This document shows, piece by piece, positions 20,307-29,920 of a stretch of 36,424 nucleotides of DNA (position 1 is the first letter of the stretch; each line of letters begins with the position of its first letter). The position numbers and the translations under genes were made by a program. Below the pieces are notes generated by a model. The model was not told where the DNA came from and did not search any database. It saw only the letters and a list, made by a program, of their open reading frames with translations. The stretch lies in the NCBI RefSeq assembly GCF_042767895.1, contig NC_091576.1, positions 13,063,262-13,099,685 on the forward strand. Direction: 5' to 3'. The stretch is from Penaeus vannamei. Lineage: Eukaryota > Arthropoda > Malacostraca > Decapoda > Penaeidae.

Positions 20307-21688
20307 GTGGAAAAGGTCAGTGCCAGCTGGCCGCATCTGAGTCGGAGGGGAGGTACTCCTGACTCCACTTCAAGACTCGATTCGAGTGCACTTCAAGGCT
20401 CCAAGACACATGCAAACAAACATTCTGCACAACATCCAATCCTTTCAAATTTGAATTCGATTCCGAGCCATACACGATTGACCTATAAGCTACTTTAGAT
20501 CTAATTAGGGCTATATATATCGTTAACAAAGACTTTCTATCAACTCTCCATTTATTTCCATAAATGTACTTTTAGTAAATTAAGTTCTCTTTGACATTTA
20601 TTCTTTAATTGATCAATGTGATCAATCGTCTACGATTAGAGTAGACCGAGAAATCTAGCAGAATTTTAAATAGGTATTAGGTGATTGTCTTGAGTTGGCC
20701 CGGTGTTCGGCATCTTGCAATGTGAAACAATTACCCCAATACTCAATCTTGTGGAAAACATAAAACACCACCGGAGGCTCCAGTTATGAATCATGTCCAG
20801 GGTCAGTTGGATGCGATTAGCCGAGAATTCTGCATTATTGCTGAAATGCCGTAATGTACAGCCATTAGAATACAATTTGTAATTAACATTCCGAGAGGGG
20901 GCTTGTAAGATGTCATTGATCATGCACAGGAATGATGTTGGTAACATCATTGAGTTTTCTAAAAGTATAAAGTTTTTTTGAGTAGGCCATATCGCCATAT
21001 GCTTTTTGGTAATTGCTTCTTGAATATGACCGTCCAGTTTTACTAGATGCTCAAGAGTTTGGCGTCCATTTCAGAAGCCGCACTGTTCGTCAGCTAGAAA
21101 ATTTCTGGAATTAAAAAAATGCAATAGCCCACTGTTGGGAATTCGGTCCATGATCTTGCATAAACATCTTGTCAACGCAACTGAACAGTAAGAGATGGCG
21201 GATCTTGGATTTTCCCTTCCTTTCCTTCCTTTCCATATGGGAATAATGTGGGCGAAGTGCCATGAGGTTGTAAAAGTCTGGCTTTAATAGGCTTTACCAT
21301 CTCATACCTAATCTCATCGGGGCCTGGGGACTCTTTTACAGGCTTCTAGGGCTCAGACAAGCTCATCCATTTCAAGATCTTTATTGTAATCCAAATCATC
21401 TATGGCAAAGTGTATAGATTGTACCTCAGCCGCTTCCTTGGTGGTCAGGAATGCGGGATGGTAATTGTCTGAGCTGCTTGTATATGAGAATTGCCTGGCG
21501 AGTGCATTAGCACAGTCTAGGCGAATAGAAAATTATGCCCTCGTGAATAATGTTTTTAATTTTGAGTTTTTTTCTTAATCATCTTATTAATAGTGGACCA
21601 AACATGTGACATTTTAGTGTTGCTGTTAATTGTGGAGACAAAGTTCCGGCAGGAGTCTCTTGCTTGTCTAATTGTTCTGCAAGCCCTA
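20307..21688 (-). pseudogene. Jockey-like reverse transcriptase, decayed
   Basis: Read on the minus strand. From the junction, a basic linker (RTIRQARDSCRNFVSTINSN) leads to a stop at about 21560. It is followed by EMDELV and GPDEIRYEM-like blocks in shifting phases, then MDRIPNSGLL and the DEQCGF/NGRQT region (about 21070-21170), INDILQAPSRNVNYKLY (about 20870-20930), and finally the C-terminal ALIRSKVAYRSIVYGS block (about 20450-20510). The catalytic Tyr-Ala-Asp-Asp box is altered to YSNG (20861-20872), so the enzyme is dead. Several stops and frameshifts are present. Assignment to the jockey group is from family knowledge of these blocks. Confidence 0.82.
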
Positions 21689-21712
21689 CTGCCCTAAAAT
21701 GGAAGAGTGCAG
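21689..21712 (+). repeat. Left terminal inverted repeat
   Basis: CTGCCCTAAAATGGAAG plus seven more bases, preceded by target duplication CCTA. It pairs with 27885-27908. Confidence 0.85.
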
Positions 21713-22577
21713 GATTCGAAATTGAGATATGCCATCTACTGGATTCATGAAATACTTATACACATGATTGGTGTATCAGAACCAGTCCTTAAGGCTTTCT
21801 ATTAGTGTACGGGATACGTCATATGCAGAAACTGCAAAACCTGTGGTATAGCAAGGTAACATTATTGCATCTATCATTTACTGCAGTCTTGAATCAGTCT
21901 TGATGATATTCTCAAAATTCATATTTCATATTAGTCAGATTATTCTCACAGATTTAACTCGGTAAACTTGTATTATTCAGTTGAGATAAGTGTGAGGAAA
22001 AGTTAACTATGAAAAATTCATAGATTATTTATTAATCAAATGAAATTAGCCAATAAGCAACACCAATCATACAAATTAATGTGCCACTCAAAGAACATTT
22101 AAATTTTTCATAATTAAATACAACCACTGCACCAATCTGAATATGCAACATTTCTACGACTTTCGATTAATAAAAATAAAATATAAATTCACTGAAAGCA
22201 AAATGTTATGTTACAAAATCAGAACAGGTAACTTTAGTACTCAATATGGAAATTAAAGCAATTGTTCCTATTAATTATCAACAAATTATCTAACAAAAAT
22301 AATGAAATTATATGCAATACTCAAATCATGTCATTAAAATACTACTTCAATATCTTTACACAGTTACTAAATCAAAAGTTAAGATTATCTCCATTAAAAA
22401 GTAAATTAATACATATCAAGAAAATATCCGGAAATATATCTCATTAATGGCAATATATTAAGCGAACGCTTAGAACCTTAAATTGACATCAAACAATTTA
22501 CTAATTCAAAGCCAAAACTTAAAAAAAAAAAAAAAAACTAATACATACTTAGAGGATTGCCAAATTTATCCAAACAC
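21713..22577. other. AT-rich left arm of the DNA transposon
   Basis: No coding signal. It has a 17-base A-run (22521-22537) shortly before the nested LINE and no protein motif. The N-terminal part of the transposon protein, expected here or after 26218, is not recognisable, so this copy is internally deleted or too decayed. Confidence 0.5.
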
Positions 22578-22959
22578 AAAGTTACTGGGTGTGTGCTTCA
22601 TGCGCAGGGTGGTGTGAAGTGATGGTGTGGTAGCCTAGATAGTGTTAAGCGCTTGCATGCCTCCTCGCTTGTAGCTGCCACCGCTGGCTAGCCTTGTGCG
22701 AAAAAGGGAGCAGCGCTGCATGTCTCCCTTGCCAGTGCATAGCCTCTCCACCATCGAGACTTCTGCAGTGCCTCCTCGTGGCCACCTATGGAAACTGGCA
22801 CCTTGCGGTACCAGGCTGAACTGTAGGGGATCTCGGAGCAGCAGGAGGCCCCAGAGGTACAGGGTCATTGCCTACCGGCGTGTGGACACGCCCTGGCCCT
22901 GTACTAACTCCTACCCCTAAGCCCCCTGGGGTCAGTGGGAGGTTCGGGGTAGGTGGGCC

Positions 22960-23307
22960 TTGCCAGTCCTCCTCCCCCCAGAGAATAACCCACTGGCAGT
23001 GCTTTCAATAAACGGTAATGCTGGGGGGAGGGAAATCGTCCCTCCTACCCAGCGAGAGAGGTGCGCTTCGGGCCCAGTTGGGAGGGTGGCTGATGGGGCG
23101 CAGGATGGGAACGGGAGCTCTTTGTCCCGCCTGCGTTCTGGCAGCCGCCAGCCCAATATGAAGCTTGTGGGGCAAAGCCCTAAGGAACCCCAAAGGTGGA
23201 TGATGGGTCCTGCAGCCTGCCGCCTTTTAGGTGGGGCAGCGTCGGCGGGGGTGGCAGAGGTGGCGTCCACCCGGAGCGACTGCCCGAGGGTTAACCTCAG
23301 GCGTTAA
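22960..23307 (+). pseudogene. 5' open frame of the RTE-like LINE
   Basis: A Pro/Gly/Arg-rich frame of about 115 codons ends at TAA 23305-23307, immediately before and in phase with the endonuclease. It begins near PVLLPPENNPLAVLSINGNA. The in-phase abutment suggests that in active copies this is an N-terminal extension of the endonuclease-RT protein, or a separate small ORF. No domain is recognised. It may simply be a translated 5' leader. Confidence 0.45.
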
Positions 23308-24123
23308 GTGAGGGTGGGGGCTTGGAACGTCCGCTCTTTGCGTCAGGATGATCAGTTGCCCCTGCTATCGAGGGAACTGGGGAGGCTGAGAGTGGGGGTG
23401 GCTGCTCTCTCGGAGGTGAGAAGACCTGGCAGCGGAACAATCAGTGTAGGTGGCTATACCTGTTACTGGTCAAGCCGCAGCGATGGTCACCATCTTCAGG
23501 GAGTAGCCAAAGCTATCTCCAATAGGCTCCAGCCCTCGGTGATAGAGATTACTCCAGTCGATGAGTGTATAATGGTAATGAGACTGAAGCTGTCTTTTGG
23601 CTTCATGTCTCTTATTGCTGTGTACGCTCCTACCGATGTTTGTAAACTTGACATGAAAGAGATGTTCTACGCCAAATTTGCGTCTGTGGCAGACAGTTGT
23701 CCCCGGTAAGATATTCGTATTGTTCTGGGTGACTTCAATGCGGTATCTGGCTGTGATCGAGCTGGCTACGAGATGTTAGTCGGTCCTCATGGTTCGGGAG
23801 TTAATACCGGCAGCGAGAATTCCCTCCTTTTCCGGGATTTTGCAAGATCTCAAAAATTGAGGATTTCTGGCTCCTGGTACCAGCGGCCAAGTACCAAGTA
23901 CCACATCGTTGGACATGGTACAGCGATGCGGGTAATGCAGCCAAGGAGATCCACATTCTCGTTAGTGCTCGTTGGAGGATACTCCAGAACTGCAGGGTGT
24001 ATAGGAGTGCCGAGTTCTGTGGTACTGATCATAGATTGGTTGTGGCTACTCTCCGGGTTCACTTCAGAACTCCCCAGCGGCCCAATGATCACCCTAGGGT
24101 GTTTCATCTGGACAGGCTGAAGG
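23308..24123 (+). pseudogene. APE-type endonuclease domain of the RTE-like LINE
   Basis: This domain nicks target DNA to prime reverse transcription. Motifs in order: WNVRSL (about 23323), ALSEVR (catalytic Glu, about 23402), VYAPTD (about 23620), LGDFN (23725-23739), then in another phase DHRLV (24026-24040). TAA at 23707-23709 interrupts just before LGDFN, and a frameshift falls between about 23890 and 23920, with loss of part of the R-x-TW region. Phase 1 starts right after the TAA at 23305 with GTG, so no convincing native ATG is present at this point. Confidence 0.85.
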
Positions 24124-26195
24124 AGAGGTAGTGTGCTTGGAGATTTGCTGAGACAATCTCTGATCGGTTCACTGCACTTGACAATCTCACAGACCCTGTA
24201 CTTCTGCGGGACACCTTCAAGCGCAAAACGCTTGATGCAGCCCAAGAATCGATTGGAGAACGCCCGAGAACAAGAATTTAATCTCTCAGGAGACACTGGA
24301 AGCCACAGATGCTTACTGTGCAGCTCGTCTGGCAGGGGATCAGGATTTGCACTGTTCTCAGGTGCGCAGAACTCGGTCTCTGTTAAGAAGGGACAAGGAA
24401 CAGTTGATTAGGAGTCTTGCTGAGGAGGTCGAAGGCCATTTCTTAGTAAATGACCTTCGTCCTACAGACCAAGCCCTGAGAAAATTGAATTCCAAGCCCT
24501 CTTCACAGGTGACTGCAGTCACCTGTGTAGGTGGCCAGATCGTCTCAGATCCTGTTGCGGTGCGGAAGCGTTGGACTGAGCAGTTGTATCAGGTTGACCC
24601 TCCAACAGTTAACTTGGATGTGGGTAGTGCCGTGATTCCGCTGCCGGACCCACCCATTAGCGAGGACCCATCCTCCCTAACTTTAGTTAGGGAGGCGATC
24701 TCCAAGCAGAAGAGTGGTAAAGCAGCGGGCATTTGCGGCATCCCAGCTGAACTGTTAAAGGCTGGTGGTGAACCTATGGTGTGGGGATTGCATGCTGTCC
24801 TGGCTGCCATCTGGCAGTCTGGTACCGTTCCCCCTGACCTATTGAGGGGTGTGGTCATCCCTCTCTGGAAGGGGAAGGGGGACCGAAGGGACTGCAGCAA
24901 TCATCGCGGCATCACACTCCTCAGTGTACCAGGCAAGGTTCTTGCCCGCATCCTTCTGACGCGTATTAGAGACCATCTACTAAGGCATCAGAGGTCAGAG
25001 CAATCTGGATTCACTCCTGGTAAGTCAACAATAGACCGTATCCTTGCGCTCCGAGTCATTGTAGGCGCCGTCGTGTATTCGGACGTGGGCTGCTCACAGC
25101 CTACATCGACCTCAAGAAGGCGTTCGATACAGTGCATCGAGAATCACTCTGGGAGATCCTGAGACTGAGAGGAATTCCAACAAGGATTATTGAACTAATA
25201 GCAAACCTGTATACTGGTACTGAAAATGCTGTTAAGTGTGGTGGGGGCCTGTCAAGCTTCTTTCCTGTCAGTTCAGTAGTGAGGCAAGGCTGTGTTCTTG
25301 CACCAACACTTTTCAACACTTGCATGGACTGGATACTAGGCACAGCTACTGTTCAAAGTCACTGTGGAGCAACACTGGGTAATATTAAGATTACAGACCT
25401 TGACTTTGCCGATGATGTTGCTATTCTGAGTCTTTGGAAACTCTAGTGGTGGCTCTCGATGCATTTAGTAATGAAGCAAAGCCCTTGGGTCTAGAGACCT
25501 CCTGGATCAAGACCAAGATCCAGGACTTTAGGGACTTGCTAGAAGAACCTGTTCGGTCGGTACGTGCTTACGGCAAGGACATTGAAGTCACAGAGAGCTT
25601 TAATACCTAGGTAGTGCAGTTCATAACTCTGGGCTGTCAGACCAGGAAGTCAGCAGACGGATTGGCCTGGCAGCAGGGGTCAGGAACTCTCGACAAGAGT
25701 ATTTGGAGATGCTGGTACCTGTGCAGGACCAAACTACGGGTTTTCAGGGCCCTGATAATGCCAGTTTTGCTCTACGGTAGTGAGACCTGGACATTTTCCA
25801 GTGCCCTGGAGTCTCGTCTTGATGCCTTTTGTAATAGGTCCTTGCGCCGGATCATGGGGTACTGTTGGCAGGACCATGTGTCTAACCAACGGCTGCACCG
25901 TGAGACTGGCACAGGACCTGTTACCTGCACAATCCGGGATCGCCAACTCAGGCTATATGGCCACCTGGCTCACTTTCCACAGGCTGATCCTGGTCATCAG
26001 GTTGTCTCTGTAAGAGACAACCCTGAGTGGAGGAGGCCTATGGGACGACATAGGAGGTTGTGGCTTGGGCAGATCGATCAAACCTGTCGGGAAGAGCTCG
26101 AGATGGGCCGAGTCCCTGCCTGGCGGCTTGCCATGAGGGATCCCAAAAGGTGGAAGCAAAAAGTGGACGCGGCTATGCGCCCCCGTCGGCGTTAG
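24124..26195 (+). pseudogene. Reverse transcriptase and C-terminal region of the RTE-like LINE
   Basis: A linker in mixed phases (24124-24346) leads to a long frame 24347-25162 with KSGKAAGICGIPAELLKAGG, VVIPLWKGKGDRRDCSNHRG and EQSGFTPGKSTIDRI. A frameshift near 25070 moves to the phase holding YIDLKKAFD (motif A, 25102-25128), VRQGCVLAP and intact FADD (25405-25416), which stops at TAG 25444-25446. After another shift the final frame (about 25614-26195) holds PVLLYGSETW and the GYCWQDHVSNQRLHRETG region typical of the C-terminus, ending at TAG 26193-26195. Catalytic aspartates survive, but the reading frame is broken at least three times. Confidence 0.9.
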
Positions 26196-26217
26196 CTCCT
26201 GATGATGATGAAAGTTA

Positions 26218-26789
26218 ATCTCCAGTGTAGACTGAGATTTCTCAAAAGTAATTAACTCCTTATTTGCTAAACTAACTTGACATATTATCAAACTTAAAAC
26301 TCTAATCTTATACTAGTCCATTATATATTTATTAAAAAATTACCTTACACTTGGAAATCAAATCTGATATTTAATCCATTATATAATTCTTTATTTCAAA
26401 AGTTTACCTAATATACTACTTAAATATGAAACTCAAATCAGTTACTTATTCCATAATATAGTCACATGCAAATCTAAAAATAAACTCTGTGGCGTGATCC
26501 GAGGCGGGGATGCTTGAGCCTGTTCTAATTGATCCAAAAATTAACACAAGGTCCAAAAACCCGTTCCCTTCCACTATGTTCCATCACGATAAGGGCCCTA
26601 GATCACTTCAAATGGGATAACCAGGAAGAGCCAAAACAACATGGCTGAAATCTAGTCCGCCGATGTCTGTCACTGAGCCTCCTTTTATTTCCGATTTTAG
26701 GGCTCCTTCGACCACGCCCTTTCTGTTTCACATTGTCAATTTCTAATCACAGCCGCACGGGAGATGTCCCGCGAGGACGCTAAAAAGGA
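26218..26789. other. Right arm of the DNA transposon, no gene seen
   Basis: AT-rich to about 26480, then more balanced sequence (TGTGGCGTGATCCGAGGCGG at about 26489-26508). No protein motif was recognised before 26790. Confidence 0.4.
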
Positions 26790-27580
26790 ATGGCCCAAGG
26801 AAGTCTCTTCGCAGTGTTGATCAACAAAAAGTGATTATTCTGCCACGAATGCCTTGCAACAACACCCATCTTTATGAAACGGATTGTCGCGTACTGTGAT
26901 TTTCTTTCGCCCTTCTTGATTTGAAAAAGTGTAAAGGTGCCTAGAATACGATCTCCGTTGTATGGCACGAGGGCATTGCCAACAGGAATGATGAAGAAAT
27001 AACCTCCGCATTTGTAAGCCCTTCCCAAAAGGAACGTGAAATGGGTCATTTCATCATTTGACTGGACAACTGCACTGCTCAGAACAAGAACTGGTGTTTA
27101 TTTTCTTCTGTGGTGCTGTTGATAAACAGTGATTTAATGGCGGCCGAGGACATTACATTTAAATACTTTGAACCGGGTCGCATGTTTATGTCGTCCATGG
27201 AGTGTGATCAGAGCTGAAAAAACGGCTTGGAGGAAATGCGTATGATTTTCTTGATTTTTGTGGCGTTATACAGAAATCAAATGCAGGAAAAGTGGCTGTG
27301 GTTCACATGCTGCAGAAAATTATTGTCGTCCGGTTTCGGAGGGGTCCCACATACTCAACGTGAAAACCAGTCATGATGAAGATGACTTCAGTGAAATCCA
27401 AGTCCTGAAGAAAAAACTTCAAACTGGAAATTATTGGCCCACTGAGGAACGAGGCGTGGGGGATACTAGCAGACAAGAAGTCAGACTTTATTGAAAAGCT
27501 ATGTCCTCTGATGCCAAAGAACCGGCGCCCTTTCTGGAGTGACTTGCCAGAGAACAGTGATGCCGATGAAAAGAGGTAAA
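26790..27580 (+). pseudogene. Transposase-like DNC-QNKN domain protein, decayed
   Basis: One phase reads LINKKVIILPRMPCNNTHLY (about 26815-26875), then VVWHEGIANRNDEEITSAFV (26957-27016), a TGA at 27059-27061 that probably replaces Trp, and DNCTAQNKNWCLFSS (from 27065) with ITFKYFEPGRMFMSS, to TGA 27215-27217. After a frameshift come NAYDFLDF (27235-27258) and LCPLMPKNRRPFWSDLP (about 27499-27550). This block order is that of a domain I know from uncharacterised arthropod and cnidarian proteins (I believe Pfam DUF7869). Its place inside a TIR element suggests it is the C-terminal half of that element's transposase, with Asp in DNC a possible catalytic residue. The expected H-x-x-V-E after GRMFM is lost. 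The minus-strand frame 27049-26780 is a shadow. Confidence 0.7.
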
Positions 27581-27884
27581 TACATTCGCTTTCATTCAGC
27601 ATGACACTGTTTGGAACTGTGTCCTAACAAAATCTAATTGCCTCATGACACTGAAACTACCTTAAATAACGTTAAAATAAATAAATACACATACTGCAGT
27701 TTTTCTTTGCATAGAGTTTTCCCTGTTTCATCTGGTACAAATAAAAACCCAATTACCATAATTTTCCTTAGCATAAAATTAAGTACAAGTTTACACCAAG
27801 CTCTATTATATGTAATAAAACAATTGTAAGGTGTAGTGAAAAATCTGTAATGCTATTTCTCTCGTTTTCACATATTTGCAGATG
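27581..27884. other. AT-rich 3' part of the DNA transposon
   Basis: No coding motif. It runs from the end of the decayed domain to the right inverted repeat. ATAAAA/AATAAA words near 27740 and 27815 could be its transcript end. Confidence 0.4.
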
Positions 27885-27908
27885 CTGCAGGCTTCCGTTT
27901 TAGGGCAG
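27885..27908 (-). repeat. Right terminal inverted repeat
   Basis: The reverse complement reads CTGCCCTAAAACGGAAG and then CCTGCAG; three mismatches to the left end. It is followed by CCTA. Confidence 0.85.
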
Positions 27909-27912
27909 CCTA

Positions 27913-28580
27913 GATCTTGCTAGTTGCGAAAGTTTTCGTTATTGATATTTTTGAAAAGCCTTTAAACGTTATTGCGTTCACACAGCGCCCTGCAACAATC
28001 TGGAGCCCATCCTTGGAATTCTTATGCTTAATGCTATGTGTCGTAGTATTCGGAATGGATATCATCGCTACATCTGAAATAGATTTTGGAATATTTTTTA
28101 TTTTTTCATCTATGGTTTCTCCAACAATTTCGAGCTTGACGCTCCGTATGAAGAAGACCCAGTTTGATCTTTTTACATTAAATTTGCGTTCCTTTGCCAC
28201 AGGCACGGCTGCTATTGTTGAAGAAACCTAAAATAGGTCACTAAAGCTCAAATTACCGGCATTATCGCCCACCCAACTGTCATCGTTCAGAAGGATCAAA
28301 TCAGAATCATTAATTAGCTTGACTACTTGTTCACCTCTACTATTCTCCCGCAGGGAACCCCACAAAGTATTGGAAGATTCGAACCCCACAAAGTATTGGA
28401 AGATTCATTCATTATGTGGCAGACTATCCTGAAGAGCAAAGAGCTCCATCACAATAATATCAGGAGCATAAGAAAATGCTAAAAATCTAAGGTTATTTAC
28501 TTTAGTTGTAAAACTTCGACAGTTCCATTGCATAACGTGATTACGTTTTATGGGGTTTTGAAGTGCCTTGTCCGTCATTT
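27913..28580 (-). pseudogene. Jockey-like APE endonuclease fragment
   Basis: On the minus strand a Met at about 28578 begins MTDKALQNPIKRNHVMQWNC. The QWNCRS block, at about 28510-28540, is the typical start of jockey endonucleases, and YAPDIIVMELFALQDS (about 28440-28480) corresponds to the PDI-x-x-QET strand with the catalytic Glu region altered. Downstream come a WGS…RGEQVVKLINDSDLILLND block (about 28270-28370) and the linker into RT. The middle of the endonuclease is deleted, a 26-base tandem duplication sits at the deletion point, and a frameshift lies near 27975. Confidence 0.75.
28355..28406. repeat. Exact 26-bp tandem duplication
   Basis: GAACCCCACAAAGTATTGGA plus six bases occurs at 28355-28380 and again at 28381-28406 with no mismatch. 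It lies in the endonuclease fragment of the jockey-like LINE, where the middle of the domain is missing. Confidence 0.97.
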
Positions 28581-28681
28581 TTTTTTCTGGGAGGGAGGCG
28601 CCTTCTCTCCCGAGTTTCTCTAGGACCTCTCGCGGGAAGAAAACATACAACTGTAGTGCGCACAGACAAGAAAGAAAGGAG

Positions 28682-28683
<2 letters not shown>

Positions 28684-28728
<45 letters not shown>
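28684..28728 (+). repeat. 45-nt poly(A) run
   Basis: An uninterrupted A-run, just upstream (in LINE sense) of the jockey-like endonuclease start. It could be a retrotransposed poly(A) tail on the plus strand or a simple slippage run. No matching target duplication is obvious. Confidence 0.95.
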
Positions 28729-28731
<3 letters not shown>

Positions 28732-28874
28732 AAATGCGGTCTGGTCTTTTGATGAAGGAGAGTGGCCTAAGCAGCCCACCCTTTCTTTGCCTACGCCCCC
28801 GATCTACAGCATTGTGTGAAAAAGAGAGCCAGGATTGATGGCAGCTGGTTTGACCTGCTTATGAAGGACTTGAG
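28729..28874. other. Short unassigned segment
   Basis: A plus-strand fragment reading RIDGSWFDLLMKDLRVCREQ runs from about 28829 into the first direct repeat. I recognise nothing in it. Confidence 0.3.
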
Positions 28875-29062
28875 GGTTTGTAGGGAGCAGCTACAAACCA
28901 ATCACGTCTCCACTCATGCGGAAGTGTCCCATTGTTATAGTTGACGAGATCGATGACCACTTCGATATCATGATATTGCCAGACGAACGATTGGGAACAA
29001 GGGAAGCGCGAAAGACCAATGACACAGAAGCCAAACATTCATGAACTGCCAAAGAAAAGCAT
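28875..29062 (+). repeat. Direct repeat, copy 1
   Basis: Matches 29729-29920 in the same orientation over about 190 bases with substitutions and small indels. Shared landmarks are GGGAGCAGCTACA, GACGAGATCGATGACCACTT, ATATTGCCAGACGAACGATT and AGAAAAGCAT. Begins with a small hairpin GTTTGTAG…CTACAAAC. Confidence 0.9.
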
Positions 29063-29728
29063 AGCTGACTATCGTCTGGATAGACTACCCAAACGCATAT
29101 GGCACGGTACTCCACTATTGAACTTCATTGTTTATTTTGAGATTATGGAATAGCAGTCATTTTGTCACAGAACATGAAGATTTAACAGATGAATCTTCCT
29201 AGGGGAGTTTATCTCCTTTGTTATCTGTTATAGTACTCATACCAAGTCATTTCCAACGGAATATCACTACAGAATAACAATTCGGAAACGGAGGATGAAA
29301 ATGATCACCATGCCTTGCATGAATGACCTAAAGGTCTCTGAGCAATGAAATCGAAGGAGACTAACAAGCCAAAAACTTCGATAGACTTTAGGACAAAGGG
29401 TGTCCACTAATAGCACTGGGTTAGAGTTTGATATAAAAAACCATGTTGCAATGAAAAGGAGGAAATGGAATTGCGCTGCCATGATGGGAAATAACATTAA
29501 TTATATTGGATAAGGAAACGGGTGCACAGGGATTCTAGAAGCAGAAGTTATGATGCATCCTCACATGAAAGATTCAGCTGGGATTATGTCATACCACCGG
29601 TTTGGAAGAGTCCTGAGAATAGGCCAAGAAAAGCCTACCTCTGGTAACATAATTAACATGTTTAGGTTTGATGCTTACATTATATTACCAAAATTAAATG
29701 TCAAATACTTGCTCTCAAATTGCACTCG
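29063..29728. other. Spacer between direct repeats, no gene seen
   Basis: About 670 bases with no protein or inverted-repeat signal. Together with one repeat copy it may form one unit of a duplicated sequence. Confidence 0.4.
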
Positions 29729-29920
29729 GGTTTGCAGGGAGCAGCTACAGACCAACCATATGTCTCCACTCATGTGGAAGTTGTCCACTAAGTGTTAAAT
29801 CTGACGAGATCGATGACCACTTAAATACGATATTGCCAGACGAACGATTGGGAACACGAGAAGCGCGAAAGACGTGACACAGAAGCTAAACGTTCATGAA
29901 GAACTGCCAGAGAAAAGCAT
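29729..29920 (+). repeat. Direct repeat, copy 2
   Basis: Second copy of 28875-29062. Immediately after it, ATTCCTGGGGTGCAGGAGAT (about 29919-29938) recurs at about 31830-31850, so a third, shorter piece of the same repeat family may lie there. Confidence 0.9.

Larger units (their letters stand above)
22585..26210 (+). mobile_element. RTE-like non-LTR retrotransposon
   Basis: A near-full-length LINE: GC-rich 5' region, endonuclease, reverse transcriptase and a Cys/His-bearing C-terminus, ending in the short tandem tail TGATGATGATG rather than poly(A), as RTE elements do. AAAGTTA at 22578-22584 and 26211-26217 is a likely 7-base target duplication. Its higher GC stands out sharply from the AT-rich transposon arms around it. 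Stops and frameshifts (23305, 23707, about 23900, about 25080, 25444) show it is inactive. This family resembles elements I know as abundant in decapod genomes. Confidence 0.9.
21689..27908 (+). mobile_element. DNA transposon with 24-bp TIRs, possibly Sola-like
   Basis: The left end 21689-21712 (CTGCCCTAAAATGGAAG, then AGTGCAG) and right end 27885-27908 are inverted copies with 3 mismatches in 24. CCTA flanks both ends (21685-21688 and 27909-27912), a 4-base target duplication. The element lies inside the jockey-like LINE, whose frame is restored when the element and one CCTA are removed. Without the RTE LINE nested in it, it is about 2.6 kb. The right half carries a decayed protein with DNC-QNKN and related motifs (see 26790-27580). 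A 4-base duplication is known for Sola-type transposons among others, so that placement is a suggestion only. Confidence 0.85.
20307..28580 (-). mobile_element. Jockey-like LINE, split by nested insertions
   Basis: Minus-strand fragments of one non-LTR retrotransposon. The endonuclease part reads 28580 to 27913 and the reverse-transcriptase part 21688 to 20307. Between them lies a DNA transposon (21689-27908) that itself holds an RTE LINE. Joining 21688 to 27913 keeps the RT-side frame open across the junction in the basic region that normally links endonuclease and RT, so the two parts are one element. The 5' part lacks an identifiable ORF1 and the 3' end is not clear. Confidence 0.82.

Noticed and set aside
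22585..23307. CpG-island promoter of a host gene
   Set aside because: The GC rise coincides with the 5' region of the RTE-like LINE, bounded by its target duplication.
26780..27049. 89-codon minus-strand frame
   Set aside because: The plus strand carries recognisable domain motifs (WHEG, ITSAFV) over the same bases, so this is a shadow.
27917..28231. 104-codon plus-strand hydrophobic frame
   Set aside because: Antisense of the jockey-like endonuclease end, which has family motifs on the minus strand.
28372..28390. tRNA B-box-like GGGGTTCGAATC on the minus strand
   Set aside because: It spans the joint of the 26-base duplication in LINE coding sequence and has no A-box or cloverleaf around it.
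28568..28819. Frame with a poly-Lys or poly-Phe tract
   Set aside because: The tract is the 45-nt A-run; the flanking residues on the minus strand belong to the LINE endonuclease lead-in.
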